This document shows, piece by piece, positions 1-5,285 of a stretch of DNA of 6,552 nt (its first letter is position 1; each line of letters starts with the position of its first letter). Below the pieces are notes generated by a model, which ran no database searches, had not been told where the DNA came from, and was given only the letters and a program-made list of their open reading frames with translations. The position numbers and the translations under genes are program-made. The stretch comes from an uncultured Carnobacterium sp. GTDB lineage: Bacteria; Bacillota; Bacilli; Lactobacillales; Aerococcaceae. The DNA is taken from the NCBI GenBank assembly GCA_905371865.1, contig CAJPNA010000077.1, positions 1 through 6,552 on the forward strand. Reading direction: 5' to 3'.

Positions 1-116
1 GCTTAGGACTGAAACACTGGACCGGAGCGACGCAAGGAACGTGAAACGTTCTGCAGACGAATCCGGGAAGTGGACGTCAGTCCTGTGAGCCCGAGTTCAA
101 CTACTCAGGATACGAG
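1..116 (+). repeat. RNA module 1 (first copy of the tandem structural unit)
   Basis: The outer helix pairs AGGACTGA (5-12) with TCAGTCCT (77-84), extended by GCTT (1-4) with GAGC (87-90). Inside, CAC (15-17) pairs GTG (70-72) and CCGGA (22-26) pairs TCCGG (62-66). The tip is the hairpin GAACGT (37-42), loop GAA, ACGTTC (46-51). The bases flanking the CCGG helix, TGGA before and GAA after, recur in module 2. The helix sequences otherwise differ, as expected if structure rather than sequence is conserved. The module ends in the 23-nt shared sequence at 94-116. Confidence 0.6.
94..116 (+). repeat. 23-nt direct repeat, copy 1
   Basis: Begins AGTTCAACTACTCAGG and ends GATACGAG; it is identical to 216-238, with a 122-base offset. 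It follows the closing helix of module 1. GAG (93-95) can pair CTC (104-106) around TTCAACTA, which resembles a tRNA T-loop (GTTCAA). The rest appears single-stranded and leads directly into module 2. Confidence 0.8.
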
Positions 117-238
117 CCATCGCGTTCAGAAATGGAACGTTGGACCGGAATACCGTAAGCGGCTGGGACAGCCGTGCGAATATTTCGGGAAACGCACGCC
201 ATTTCTGCGATGGCAAGTTCAACTACTCAGGATACGAG
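116..238 (+). repeat. RNA module 2 (second copy of the tandem structural unit)
   Basis: The outer helix pairs GCCATCG (116-122) with CGATGGC (208-214). After a four-base bulge, CAGAAATGG (127-135) pairs CCATTTCTG (199-207), and CGT (138-140) pairs ACG (196-198). The next helix is CCGGAATA (145-152) with TATTTCGG (181-188), including one G-U pair. The tip is GGCTG (161-165), loop GGA, CAGCC (169-173), extended by C160-G174. TGGACCGGA (141-149) and CGGGAA (186-191) repeat module 1 (18-26 and 64-69). The module ends in the 23-nt shared sequence at 216-238. The long outer helices are unrelated in sequence to those of module 1 but sit in equivalent places. Confidence 0.6.
216..238 (+). repeat. 23-nt direct repeat, copy 2
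   Basis: Exact second copy of the sequence at 94-116, placed directly after the closing helix of module 2 and before the long hairpin at 238-303. The small GAG/CTC stem possible in copy 1 is reduced to AG/CT here. The conserved element is therefore probably the sequence itself, read single-stranded or in tertiary or protein contact, rather than that stem. Confidence 0.8.
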
Positions 239-303
239 GGAGAGAGACAGAAGCCAGGAATAACCTCACAGTGTGAGGTTATTCTGCTTCATCGTCTCTC
301 CCC
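238..303 (+). ncRNA. Long bulged hairpin within the structured RNA
   Basis: Stacked helices GGG (238-240), GAGAGAC (242-248), GAAGC (250-254) and GAATAACCTCAC (258-269) pair with GTGAGGTTATTC (273-284), GCTTC (286-290), GTCTCTC (294-300) and CCC (301-303) around the loop AGT. This gives 27 base pairs interrupted only by small bulges. It is followed by CACACAG rather than a U-run, so it is not a standard intrinsic terminator. Confidence 0.75.
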
Positions 304-304
304 C

Positions 305-367
305 ACACAGTTTATTAGATTTTCTTGAATCACGAGTGATGAAAAGAAAGTCAATAAACTACTGTGT
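305..367 (+). ncRNA. Second long hairpin within the structured RNA
   Basis: ACACA (305-309) and GTTTATT (310-316) pair with AATAAAC (353-359) and TGTGT (363-367), with a TAC bulge. Further in, GATTTTCTT (318-326) pairs AAGAAAGTC (344-352) with one G-U pair, and ATCA/TGAT (329-332/337-340) can close the tip. No U-run follows. The hairpin starts two bases after the preceding one, suggesting coaxial stacking in one transcript. Confidence 0.65.
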
Positions 368-439
368 CTAACTCATTGCTCATTCTTATTGGGTTAGTTT
401 CAAAGCACAAAAGTACTAATAGGAAATTTCACCCAATAA
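368..439 (+). other. Possible alternative pairing segment, 3' part of the structured RNA
   Basis: CTAACTC (368-374) can pair GGGTTAG (391-397), with one G-U pair. The overlapping TTATTGGGT (386-394) can instead pair ACCCAATAA (431-439). The two helices share bases 391-394 and exclude each other. No terminator or open frame is tied to either state, so a switching role is only a possibility. The rest, to about 488, is A+T-rich, holds a 9-nt direct repeat (ACTTAAAAC at 450-458 and 461-469), and shows no gene. Confidence 0.3.
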
Positions 440-488
440 TAATACTGTTACTTAAAACGAACTTAAAACAATTTGCCTTCCAACAGTA

Positions 489-514
489 AAACACCCAGCT
501 CTCACTAGGTGTTT
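489..514 (-). terminator. prfB transcription terminator
   Basis: On the minus strand, AAACACCTAG pairs with CTGGGTGTTT around TGAGAG, starting 8 bases after the prfB stop and continuing into TTTTAC. The one imperfect pair is G-T on the minus strand and A-C on the plus strand, so it fits leftward transcription best. The U-run is short. It may also help stop plus-strand transcription, since CTTTACTATTATTC follows on that side. Confidence 0.65.
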
Positions 515-522
515 CTTTACTA

Positions 523-1645
523 TTATTCTTCAGTTGCTTTCGTTTCCTCAAGCGTCCATTTTAAGTACGCATCCATAAACGGATCTAAGTCTCCATCCAT
601 CACCGCACCAATATTTCCTGTCTCATATCCAGAACGTAAGTCTTTTACCATTGAATAGGGGTGGAAAACATAATTTCGAATTTGAGAACCCCAGGCGATA
701 TCTTTTTGCTCTCCACGGATAGCTGCCAATTCTGCCGCCTTCTTCTCTTCTTCTAATTGGAATAATTTCGCCTTCAGCATCGCCATCGCTTGGTCTCTAT
801 TTTTAAATTGAGAACGTTGCGCCTGACTCTGCGTCACGATTCCAGTTGGAATATGCGTAATACGTACCGCAGAAGACGTCTTATTAATATGTTGTCCACC
901 GGCACCGCTGGCACGATACACATCAATTTTTAAATCATCTGGATTAATTTCAATATCAATATCTCCATCCATTTGCGGAACGACATCCACTGAACAGAAT
1001 GATGTATGACGTTTCCCAGCTGCATCAAACGGTGAAATACGAACGAGTCGATGCACTCCTTTTTCAGAGCGTAAGTACCCATATGCATTCAAACCTTCAA
1101 TCGATAAGGTAACAGATTTAATCCCAGCTTCATCCCCGTCTTGGTAGTCCACTGTTTCGACTCTGTAGCCATGCTTTTCAGCCCATCGCATATACATACG
1201 AAGAAGCATACTTCCCCAGTCTTGCGATTCTGTCCCCCCAGCTCCTGGGTGAATTTCTAAGATAGCACTGTTCTTATCATGTGGACCGTTCAGTAACATA
1301 CTTAATTCGTACTGTTGTAAGTCTTTTTCAAGAGACTGAATCGCCTCAACGATTTCCGCATGCACTTCTTCATCTGGCTCTTCTTTATACATTTCAAATA
1401 ATAAACTTGTTTCTTCATGAGCTAATTCCATTTTATGGAAAGTATCATAAATCGACTTCAATTCATTATTTTTTTGAATGACTTGATTCGCTTTTTCACT
1501 ATCGTTCCAAAAAGATGGTTCTGACATTTCCTGCTCGTAAGCAGCGATATCTTCTTCTAGTCGATCTAAGTCAAAGAGACCTCCTATAGCTGATAATTTG
1601 CTCATTCATGGCTTCAAGTGCATTTCTAATTTCACTAATTTCCAT
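523..1645 (-). CDS. prfB: Peptide chain release factor 2 (RF2), made by +1 programmed frameshift
   Basis: RF2 recognises UGA and UAA stop codons in the ribosomal A site and triggers peptide release in the cytoplasm. The first frame starts at ATG 1645-1643 (MEISEIRNALEAMNE...), five bases after a GAGG ribosome binding site, and stops at UGA 1573-1571 after 24 codons. Skipping base 1573 continues into DLDRLEED... and yields about 373 residues, normal for the family. The codon-recognition tripeptide SPF falls at about 204-206 and the catalytic GGQ (in SGAGGQHINK) at about 249-251, nearly the E. coli positions. The N-terminal region is the usual helical domain. An ATG at 1605 in the second frame gives an intact 360-residue frame but lacks the true N-terminus and is not the start. 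The gene follows secA by about 50 bases, the usual Firmicute order. Identity is certain; the frameshift is inferred from the signature. Confidence 0.97.
1570..1585 (-). promoter_or_regulatory. prfB programmed +1 frameshift and autoregulatory site
   Basis: Reading leftward, the sequence is AGGAGG TCT CTT TGA C: a Shine-Dalgarno-like AGGAGG three bases before the slippery CUU, then the in-frame UGA followed by C. This is the known RF2 signal. When RF2 is scarce the ribosome pauses at UGA, slips from CUU to UUU and continues with GAC. Ample RF2 terminates instead, giving feedback control. The spacing matches the classical element. Confidence 0.96.
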
Positions 1646-1660
1646 ATTAACCTCTTTCTA

Positions 1661-1687
1661 AAAGAAAACGGCGAAATGCTTCGCCGT
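1661..1687 (-). terminator. Terminator-like hairpin between secA and prfB
   Basis: On the minus strand a perfect 8-bp stem, ACGGCGAA/TTCGCCGT with loop GCAT (1668-1687), is followed by TTTCTTTT. It lies 10 bases after the secA stop and directly ahead of the prfB ribosome binding site (1651-1659). It has the form of a real intrinsic terminator. prfB has no visible promoter in the gap, so termination is probably partial and lowers prfB output relative to secA. Confidence 0.75.
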
Positions 1688-1697
1688 CTCTCATTTA

Positions 1698-4142
1698 TTA
1701 ATCTTCTTCAGAATCGTCGTCAGAAGTTCTATCGTGACCTGTTGCCACTACACTACGAACTCCTTGTACTTGTTCACGTTGTAAGTTTTGACGAATTTGA
1801 GATTTCATCAAGATACGTGTCACATCATAGTCGATTTCAGCAATCATTTGTTGGAATCGTTCGTACCCTTCAGTTTGGTATTCCGTTAATGGGTCGATTT
1901 GTGCATATCCACGTAATCCAACACTTTGACGTAATTGGTCCATATCATCAATGTGGTCAGTCCATTTACGGTCAACCACACGTAAAATAACCACTTTTTC
2001 GAACTCAAGCATTTGATCGTCACCGTTCAATTGCTCTTGTTTTTCTTTATAGATTTCTAAGGCTTTTTCATTCAAGATTTCTTCAATCTCTGCAGCTGTT
2101 TTTCCTTCAAAATCACTTAACGAAATTTCGTCTGGCGCACAAATTGCATTGTGTGCAAAGTCTACTATGCCTTCTAAATTCCATTCTTTTTGATCCGCTA
2201 AAGTATGGCTTTCCACTACACGGTGGATAGTACGACGAATCATACCTTTTGTTACATTCTCAAGAGATTTCTCTTCATTGATAATTTGTAAACGTTGAGA
2301 GTAGATGATTTCACGTTGTTCACGCATTACTTCATCATACTCTAGGACACTTTTACGTGTATCGTAGTTATTTCCTTCAACACGTTTTTGTGAAGACTCA
2401 ACTTGTTTGGTTAACATCTTACTTTGGATGAAGTTATCATCCTCTTCATCTGTTAAGTTTAGACGTTCCCAGATAGCTTGCATCTTTTCTCCACCGAAAC
2501 GTTTCATTAAGTCGTCTTCTAATGAAAGGTAGAATTGTGTAGCACCTGGATCCCCTTGACGTCCACTACGTCCACGTAATTGGTTATCAATACGACGGCT
2601 TTCGTGACGTTCTGTACCGATTACACAAAGTCCACCTAGTTCTTTTACACCTTTACCAAGCTTAATGTCAGTACCACGTCCGGCCATGTTTGTTGCAATC
2701 GTAACCGCACCACGTTGACCAGCTGACATGATAATTTCTGCTTCTTTAAAGTGGTTTTTCGCATTTAGGACTTCGTGAGGAATTCCTTCTGCGCGAAGTA
2801 AGTTCGAAATCAATTCACTTGTTTCAACCGCAACAGTCCCCACAAGGATAGGTTGTCCAACTTCATGACGTTGTTTAATGTCTTTAACAACCGCTCTAAA
2901 TTTACTACGTAGAGATGGATAAATTAAGTCTTGTCCGTCAATACGCTGAATTGGTCGGTTTGTTGGAATCGCAATAACGTTCATGTTGTAGATTTCTCTA
3001 AATTCTTCTTCTTCCGTTTTAGCAGTTCCTGTCATTCCTGACAATTTACGATACATACGGAAGTAATTTTGGTAAGTGATTGTTGCCATTGTCTTAGATT
3101 CGTTTTCAACTTCAACGCCTTCTTTAGCTTCAATCGCTTGGTGAAGGCCATCTGAGTAACGACGCCCTTCCATGATACGTCCCGTAAATCCATCAACGAT
3201 TTTAACTTTACCTTCATCCACCACATAGTCGATGTCGCGTAACATAATGTAGTTCGCACGTAAAGCTTGGTCAATATGATGAACAAGCGCTGAGTTATCG
3301 ACATCATAAAGGTTTGGTAATCGGAATGTTTGTTCCGCTTTATTAATCCCTTCGTCTGTTAATGAGATTGTTTTAGAAGTTAAGTCGATTGTGTAGTCTT
3401 CTTCCTCTTTCAACCCTTTAACAAACATATCTGCACGTTGATATAACACTGTTGATTTTTCAGCTTGTCCTGAAATGATTAATGGTGTACGCGCTTCGTC
3501 GATTAAGATTGAATCCGTTTCATCGACAACTGCGTAGTTCAATGGACGTTGTACCATTTGAGATTTATAAACCACCATGTTATCACGTAGGTAGTCAAAT
3601 CCTAGTTCACTGTTTGTACTATATGTGATATCTGCAGCATAAGCGGCACGTTTTTCTTCTGAGGACATGCCTGTTAAGTTCAATCCTACAGTTAATCCTA
3701 AGAAATTATATAATTCACCCATCTCACGAGCGTCACGACTTGCTAAATATTCGTTAACAGTAACAACATGGACACCATCACCAGATAATGCATTTAAATA
3801 TACTGGCATTGTCGCTGTTAAAGTTTTCCCTTCCCCAGTACGCATCTCTGCAATGTTCCCATCATGAAGTGTGATTCCACCCATGATTTGAACTTTATAT
3901 GGGAATAATCCAAGAACACGTTTTGCCCCTTCACGAACAAGCGCAAAAGCTTCAGGAATAAGAGCATCTAAAGTTTCCCCTTTAGCATATCTCTCCTTAA
4001 ATTCTTCAGTTTTCACTGGAAAATCAGCATCTTCTAATGCAGCCATTTGAGATTCTAACGCAATTACTTTGTCCGCTAATTTCCCTAAACGGCGTAATTC
4101 GCGCTTATCATTTTCAACTAACTGTCTCAAAAAATTTGCCAT
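1698..4142 (-). CDS. secA: Preprotein translocase ATPase SecA
   Basis: SecA is the cytoplasmic/peripheral motor that drives unfolded preproteins through SecYEG by ATP hydrolysis. The 814-residue product shows the family features in order. They are Walker A GEGKT (103-107); Walker B in VVDETDSILIDEARTP (205-220), with DETD where DEVD is more usual; SGMTGTAKTE (368-377); NMAGRGTDIKLG (485-496); the arginine-finger motif QLRGRSGRQGDPG (521-533); and the helical-scaffold segment DRKWTDHIDDMDQLRQ (724-739). The preprotein-crosslinking domain lies between the two nucleotide-binding halves. The C-terminus ends in an acidic tail (SDDDSEED) and lacks the CPCGSGKKYK-type zinc-binding motif that ends many SecA proteins, including those of E. 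coli and B. subtilis. The start ATG is preceded by AAGGAG with 8-base spacing. It lies upstream of prfB and downstream of hpf. The frame is intact. Confidence 0.98.
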   Translation of the reverse strand: MANFLRQLVENDKRELRRLGKLADKVIALESQMAALEDADFPVKTEEFKERYAKGETLDALIPEAFALVREGAKRVLGLFPYKVQIMGGITLHDGNIAEMRTGEGKTLTATMPVYLNALSGDGVHVVTVNEYLASRDAREMGELYNFLGLTVGLNLTGMSSEEKRAAYAADITYSTNSELGFDYLRDNMVVYKSQMVQRPLNYAVVDETDSILIDEARTPLIISGQAEKSTVLYQRADMFVKGLKEEEDYTIDLTSKTISLTDEGINKAEQTFRLPNLYDVDNSALVHHIDQALRANYIMLRDIDYVVDEGKVKIVDGFTGRIMEGRRYSDGLHQAIEAKEGVEVENESKTMATITYQNYFRMYRKLSGMTGTAKTEEEEFREIYNMNVIAIPTNRPIQRIDGQDLIYPSLRSKFRAVVKDIKQRHEVGQPILVGTVAVETSELISNLLRAEGIPHEVLNAKNHFKEAEIIMSAGQRGAVTIATNMAGRGTDIKLGKGVKELGGLCVIGTERHESRRIDNQLRGRSGRQGDPGATQFYLSLEDDLMKRFGGEKMQAIWERLNLTDEEDDNFIQSKMLTKQVESSQKRVEGNNYDTRKSVLEYDEVMREQREIIYSQRLQIINEEKSLENVTKGMIRRTIHRVVESHTLADQKEWNLEGIVDFAHNAICAPDEISLSDFEGKTAAEIEEILNEKALEIYKEKQEQLNGDDQMLEFEKVVILRVVDRKWTDHIDDMDQLRQSVGLRGYAQIDPLTEYQTEGYERFQQMIAEIDYDVTRILMKSQIRQNLQREQVQGVRSVVATGHDRTSDDDSEED

Positions 4143-4260
4143 TTAATTAACTCCTTTTTTATCCTCATCCATCGTCCTTATCTTGAAGTATGTAGATGGT
4201 GAATATTTTAAAACTCATAAAGTCCTACAAATTGGTACCTATACCTATTGCATCTTATTT

Positions 4261-4289
4261 ATTTTACCATTGTTTAGCTAATTAAGAAA
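4261..4289 (-). promoter_or_regulatory. Candidate secA promoter
   Basis: Reading leftward, an extended -10 TGGTAAAAT (4269-4261) lies 17 bases after a weak -35-like TTTCTT (4289-4284), just past the hpf terminator. This gives a leader of about 110 bases. A weaker alternative is TTGTAG (4230-4225) with AATATT (4207-4202). A promoter is expected here because the hpf terminator looks strong; the exact one is uncertain. Confidence 0.4.
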
Positions 4290-4291
4290 GC

Positions 4292-4320
4292 AAAAAAAGG
4301 TGACTTTTTTCAAAGTCACC
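4292..4320 (-). terminator. Strong intrinsic terminator after hpf
   Basis: A perfect 9-bp stem pairs GGTGACTTT with AAAGTCACC, with a four-base loop (4299-4320). On the minus strand it is followed by seven T residues (4298-4292). It starts 11 bases after the hpf stop. The other flank is also T-rich on the plus strand (4324-4330), so it could act in both directions. Confidence 0.92.
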
Positions 4321-4331
4321 TGATTTTTTTA

Positions 4332-4874
4332 TTAATTTGTTTCAATCAAACCATATTTTCCATCTTTACGACGGTAAACAATGTTTGTTTCGTTCGTTTC
4401 AGCATCTTGATAGATAAAGAAATTATGTCCCAACATATTCATTTGTAGTACAGCTTCTTCACTATCCATTGGTTTTAAATCAATTCGTTTCGTACGAACG
4501 ATTTCTAATCCTGTTTCCTCTTCTTCTGGAGCTTCTGGAAGCGTTGGTAACACAATATCGAATCCTTTTTCACGAGATTTACGATTGATTTTTGTTTTAT
4601 GCTTACGAACTTGTCTTTCCAGTTTGTCTACTACTAAGTCAATGCTTCCATATAAATCAATTGAAGTTTCCTCAGCGCGTAGAACTAAATAAGGAAGTGG
4701 AATTGTTACCTCAACTTTTGCAGTCTTTTCAGTGTAGACTTTCAAGTTAACGTATGCAGTCGCATTAGCTACGTCAGTAAAATACTTTTCAAGTTTGCTA
4801 ATTTTCTTTTCTGCGTATTGACGAATCGCTTCTGTGACCTCAATATTTTCTCCACGGATATTATATTTAAACAT
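4332..4874 (-). CDS. hpf: Long-form ribosome hibernation promoting factor
   Basis: The long HPF of Firmicutes binds the 30S decoding region of idle ribosomes and joins two 70S particles into inactive 100S dimers in stationary phase or stress. The 180-residue product, starting MFKYNIRGENIEVTEAIR, has the N-terminal S30AE (YfiA-like) domain at about 1-100, with the basic helix VVDKLERQVRKHKTKINRK (81-99). An acidic linker (PEAPEEEE, 113-120) leads to the C-terminal dimerisation domain at about 122-180 (TGLEIVRTKRI...MLGHNFFIYQD...VYRRKDGKYGLIE). Length fits the long form rather than the short YfiA/HPF of about 100 residues. ATG 4874 is chosen because GGGGAG lies 6 bases upstream. The in-frame ATG at 4892 has no ribosome binding site and sits in a hairpin. 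It has its own promoter, divergent from gldA, and precedes secA as in other Lactobacillales. Confidence 0.96.
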   Translation of the reverse strand: MFKYNIRGENIEVTEAIRQYAEKKISKLEKYFTDVANATAYVNLKVYTEKTAKVEVTIPLPYLVLRAEETSIDLYGSIDLVVDKLERQVRKHKTKINRKSREKGFDIVLPTLPEAPEEEETGLEIVRTKRIDLKPMDSEEAVLQMNMLGHNFFIYQDAETNETNIVYRRKDGKYGLIETN

Positions 4875-4890
4875 AATACTCTCCCCTTTC

Positions 4891-4906
4891 ATCTGGAAAA
4901 CCAGAT
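4891..4906 (-). other. Small hairpin beside the hpf ribosome binding site
   Basis: ATCTGG, loop of four bases, CCAGAT: a 6-bp perfect stem ending about five bases before the GGGGAG ribosome binding site. It may keep that site exposed or affect mRNA stability; no function is shown. Confidence 0.4.
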
Positions 4907-4917
4907 TTGAAGAAATA

Positions 4918-4938
4918 TCCTAAGGACCACTCTTAGGA
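4918..4938 (-). other. Hairpin in the hpf leader
   Basis: TCCTAAG and CTTAGGA form a 7-bp stem with a seven-base loop, about 20 bases inside the predicted 5' leader of hpf. There is no U-run, so it is not a terminator. With the hairpin at 4891-4906 it makes the roughly 84-base leader largely structured. Confidence 0.4.
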
Positions 4939-4965
4939 ATTGCTTCGTTTGATTTCTATAGTTTT

Positions 4966-4994
4966 ATTATAAAGCATGAATAGGGCTTTTACAA
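4966..4994 (-). promoter_or_regulatory. hpf promoter (SigA type)
   Basis: Reading leftward, TTGTAA (4994-4989) is followed after exactly 17 bases by a perfect TATAAT (4971-4966). The start would lie near 4959, giving a leader of about 84 bases before the hpf start codon. Confidence 0.75.
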
Positions 4995-5003
4995 CCGTTT
5001 TCA
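4990..5003 (-). promoter_or_regulatory. Weak cre-like site over the hpf -35
   Basis: The minus strand reads TGAAAACGGTTGTA, matching the CcpA consensus TGWAANCGNTNWCA except for two positions near the end. It covers the -35 hexamer, where binding would repress. The mismatches make it tentative. Confidence 0.3.
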
Positions 5004-5027
5004 ACAATTCTTTCATTAAGAATTGTT
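5003..5027. promoter_or_regulatory. 10-bp perfect dyad upstream of the hpf promoter (possible operator)
   Basis: AACAATTCTT (5003-5012) and AAGAATTGTT (5018-5027) are exact inverted repeats around TCATT. They lie 9 bases upstream of the hpf -35. No U-run follows on either strand, so an operator is more likely than a terminator. It does not match the CIRCE, CtsR, PerR, Rex, CodY or GlnR consensus sites I know. Confidence 0.45.
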
Positions 5028-5221
5028 AAGGAAAAACAGTCTTTTTGAGGACTTTTCTTAGGATATATTTTGTTTTCATTAGATGAAAAATCATACAGCA
5101 TTGAAGATTAGAATCATTCCCAACAAGAATCGCCTATCCCAAAATTCTCCTCATCCCCAGTAATGATTTTCCCCTTTCTAGAAAGTCTCAGATTCCTAGT
5201 TAAAACTACACAGAATCTCCA
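5028..5221. other. Divergent intergenic DNA between hpf and gldA, no gene seen
   Basis: A+T-rich, with no open frame having a plausible ribosome binding site on either strand. It holds two small inverted repeats: TTTTCAT/ATGAAAA at 5073-5089 around TAG, and the palindrome CTTTCTAGAAAG at 5174-5185. Either could be a regulator site, but neither matches a site I recognise. Confidence 0.5.
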
Positions 5222-5250
5222 TTGACAGAAATCGTTCTCAACGATATAGT
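5222..5250 (+). promoter_or_regulatory. gldA promoter (near-consensus SigA type)
   Basis: A perfect TTGACA (5222-5227) is followed by a 17-base spacer and TATAGT (5245-5250). Transcription should start near 5257, giving a leader of about 30 bases. Such a strong basal promoter suggests control by a repressor. Confidence 0.88.
5227..5245 (+). promoter_or_regulatory. cre-like CcpA site and dyad in the gldA promoter spacer
   Basis: AGAAATCGTTCTCA (5227-5240) fits the catabolite-responsive consensus TGWAANCGNTNWCA at every defined position but the first. It overlaps a perfect dyad ATCGTT-CTC-AACGAT (5231-5245). Lying between -35 and -10, a bound protein would block RNA polymerase, consistent with glucose repression of glycerol use. 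The dyad could alternatively be the site of another repressor. Confidence 0.55.
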
Positions 5251-5285
5251 GAAATTGTAAACAAAAAAATGAAGGAGTTATGCTT

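Larger units (their letters stand above)
1..367 (+). ncRNA. Large structured RNA of unrecognised family (5' end outside window)
   Basis: No convincing gene lies here: the two short open frames lack good ribosome binding sites and do not look like proteins. Instead the sequence folds almost continuously into helices: two similar modules (1-116 and 116-238), then long hairpins at 238-303 and 305-367. Strand is assigned from wobble pairs. The imperfect pairs at 4/87, 148/185, 159/175 and 320/350 are G-U on the plus strand but would be A-C mismatches on the minus strand. The 5' end is probably left of the window because the first helix starts at base 1. The 3' end is unclear, since no clean hairpin plus U-run follows 367; the RNA may run to the hairpin at 489-514. 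It does not match the RNase P RNA, tmRNA, 6S, T-box or common riboswitch consensus elements I know. A large phage- or chromosome-borne RNA (ROOL- or raiA-motif-like class) is possible but unproven. Confidence 0.65.

Noticed and set aside
94..238. CRISPR array from the repeated 23-nt sequence
   Set aside because: There are only two copies, spaced about 99 bases apart, and the intervening DNA is a structured module like the one before it rather than a spacer. No cas genes are present.
70..328. Two overlapping short plus-strand open frames (70-276 and 140-328)
   Set aside because: They lack good ribosome binding sites, cross the repeated RNA modules and hairpins, and have no protein-like composition. 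The structure explains this region better.
1..400. RNase P RNA, tmRNA, T-box or common riboswitch
   Set aside because: None of the consensus elements I know for these (for example T-box GGTGGNACCGCG, or cobalamin, lysine and glycine cores) is present.
1571..1605. prfB as a frameshifted pseudogene, or starting at 1605
   Set aside because: The UGA lies in a perfect programmed frameshift signal, and the upstream 24 codons match the RF2 N-terminus with a proper ribosome binding site.
1281..3867. Open frames opposite or out of frame with prfB and secA (1281-1481, 1598-1990, 3032-3307, 3667-3867)
   Set aside because: They are shadows of the real genes, without ribosome binding sites or recognisable protein features.
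4875..4892. hpf start at the upstream ATG (4892)
   Set aside because: It has no ribosome binding site and overlaps a hairpin; the ATG at 4874 has GGGGAG at good spacing and gives the family's usual N-terminus.
5280..5285. gldA start at the ATG two codons upstream (5280)
   Set aside because: It is only two bases from AAGGAG, too close for efficient initiation; 5286 has 8-base spacing and gives the usual family start.
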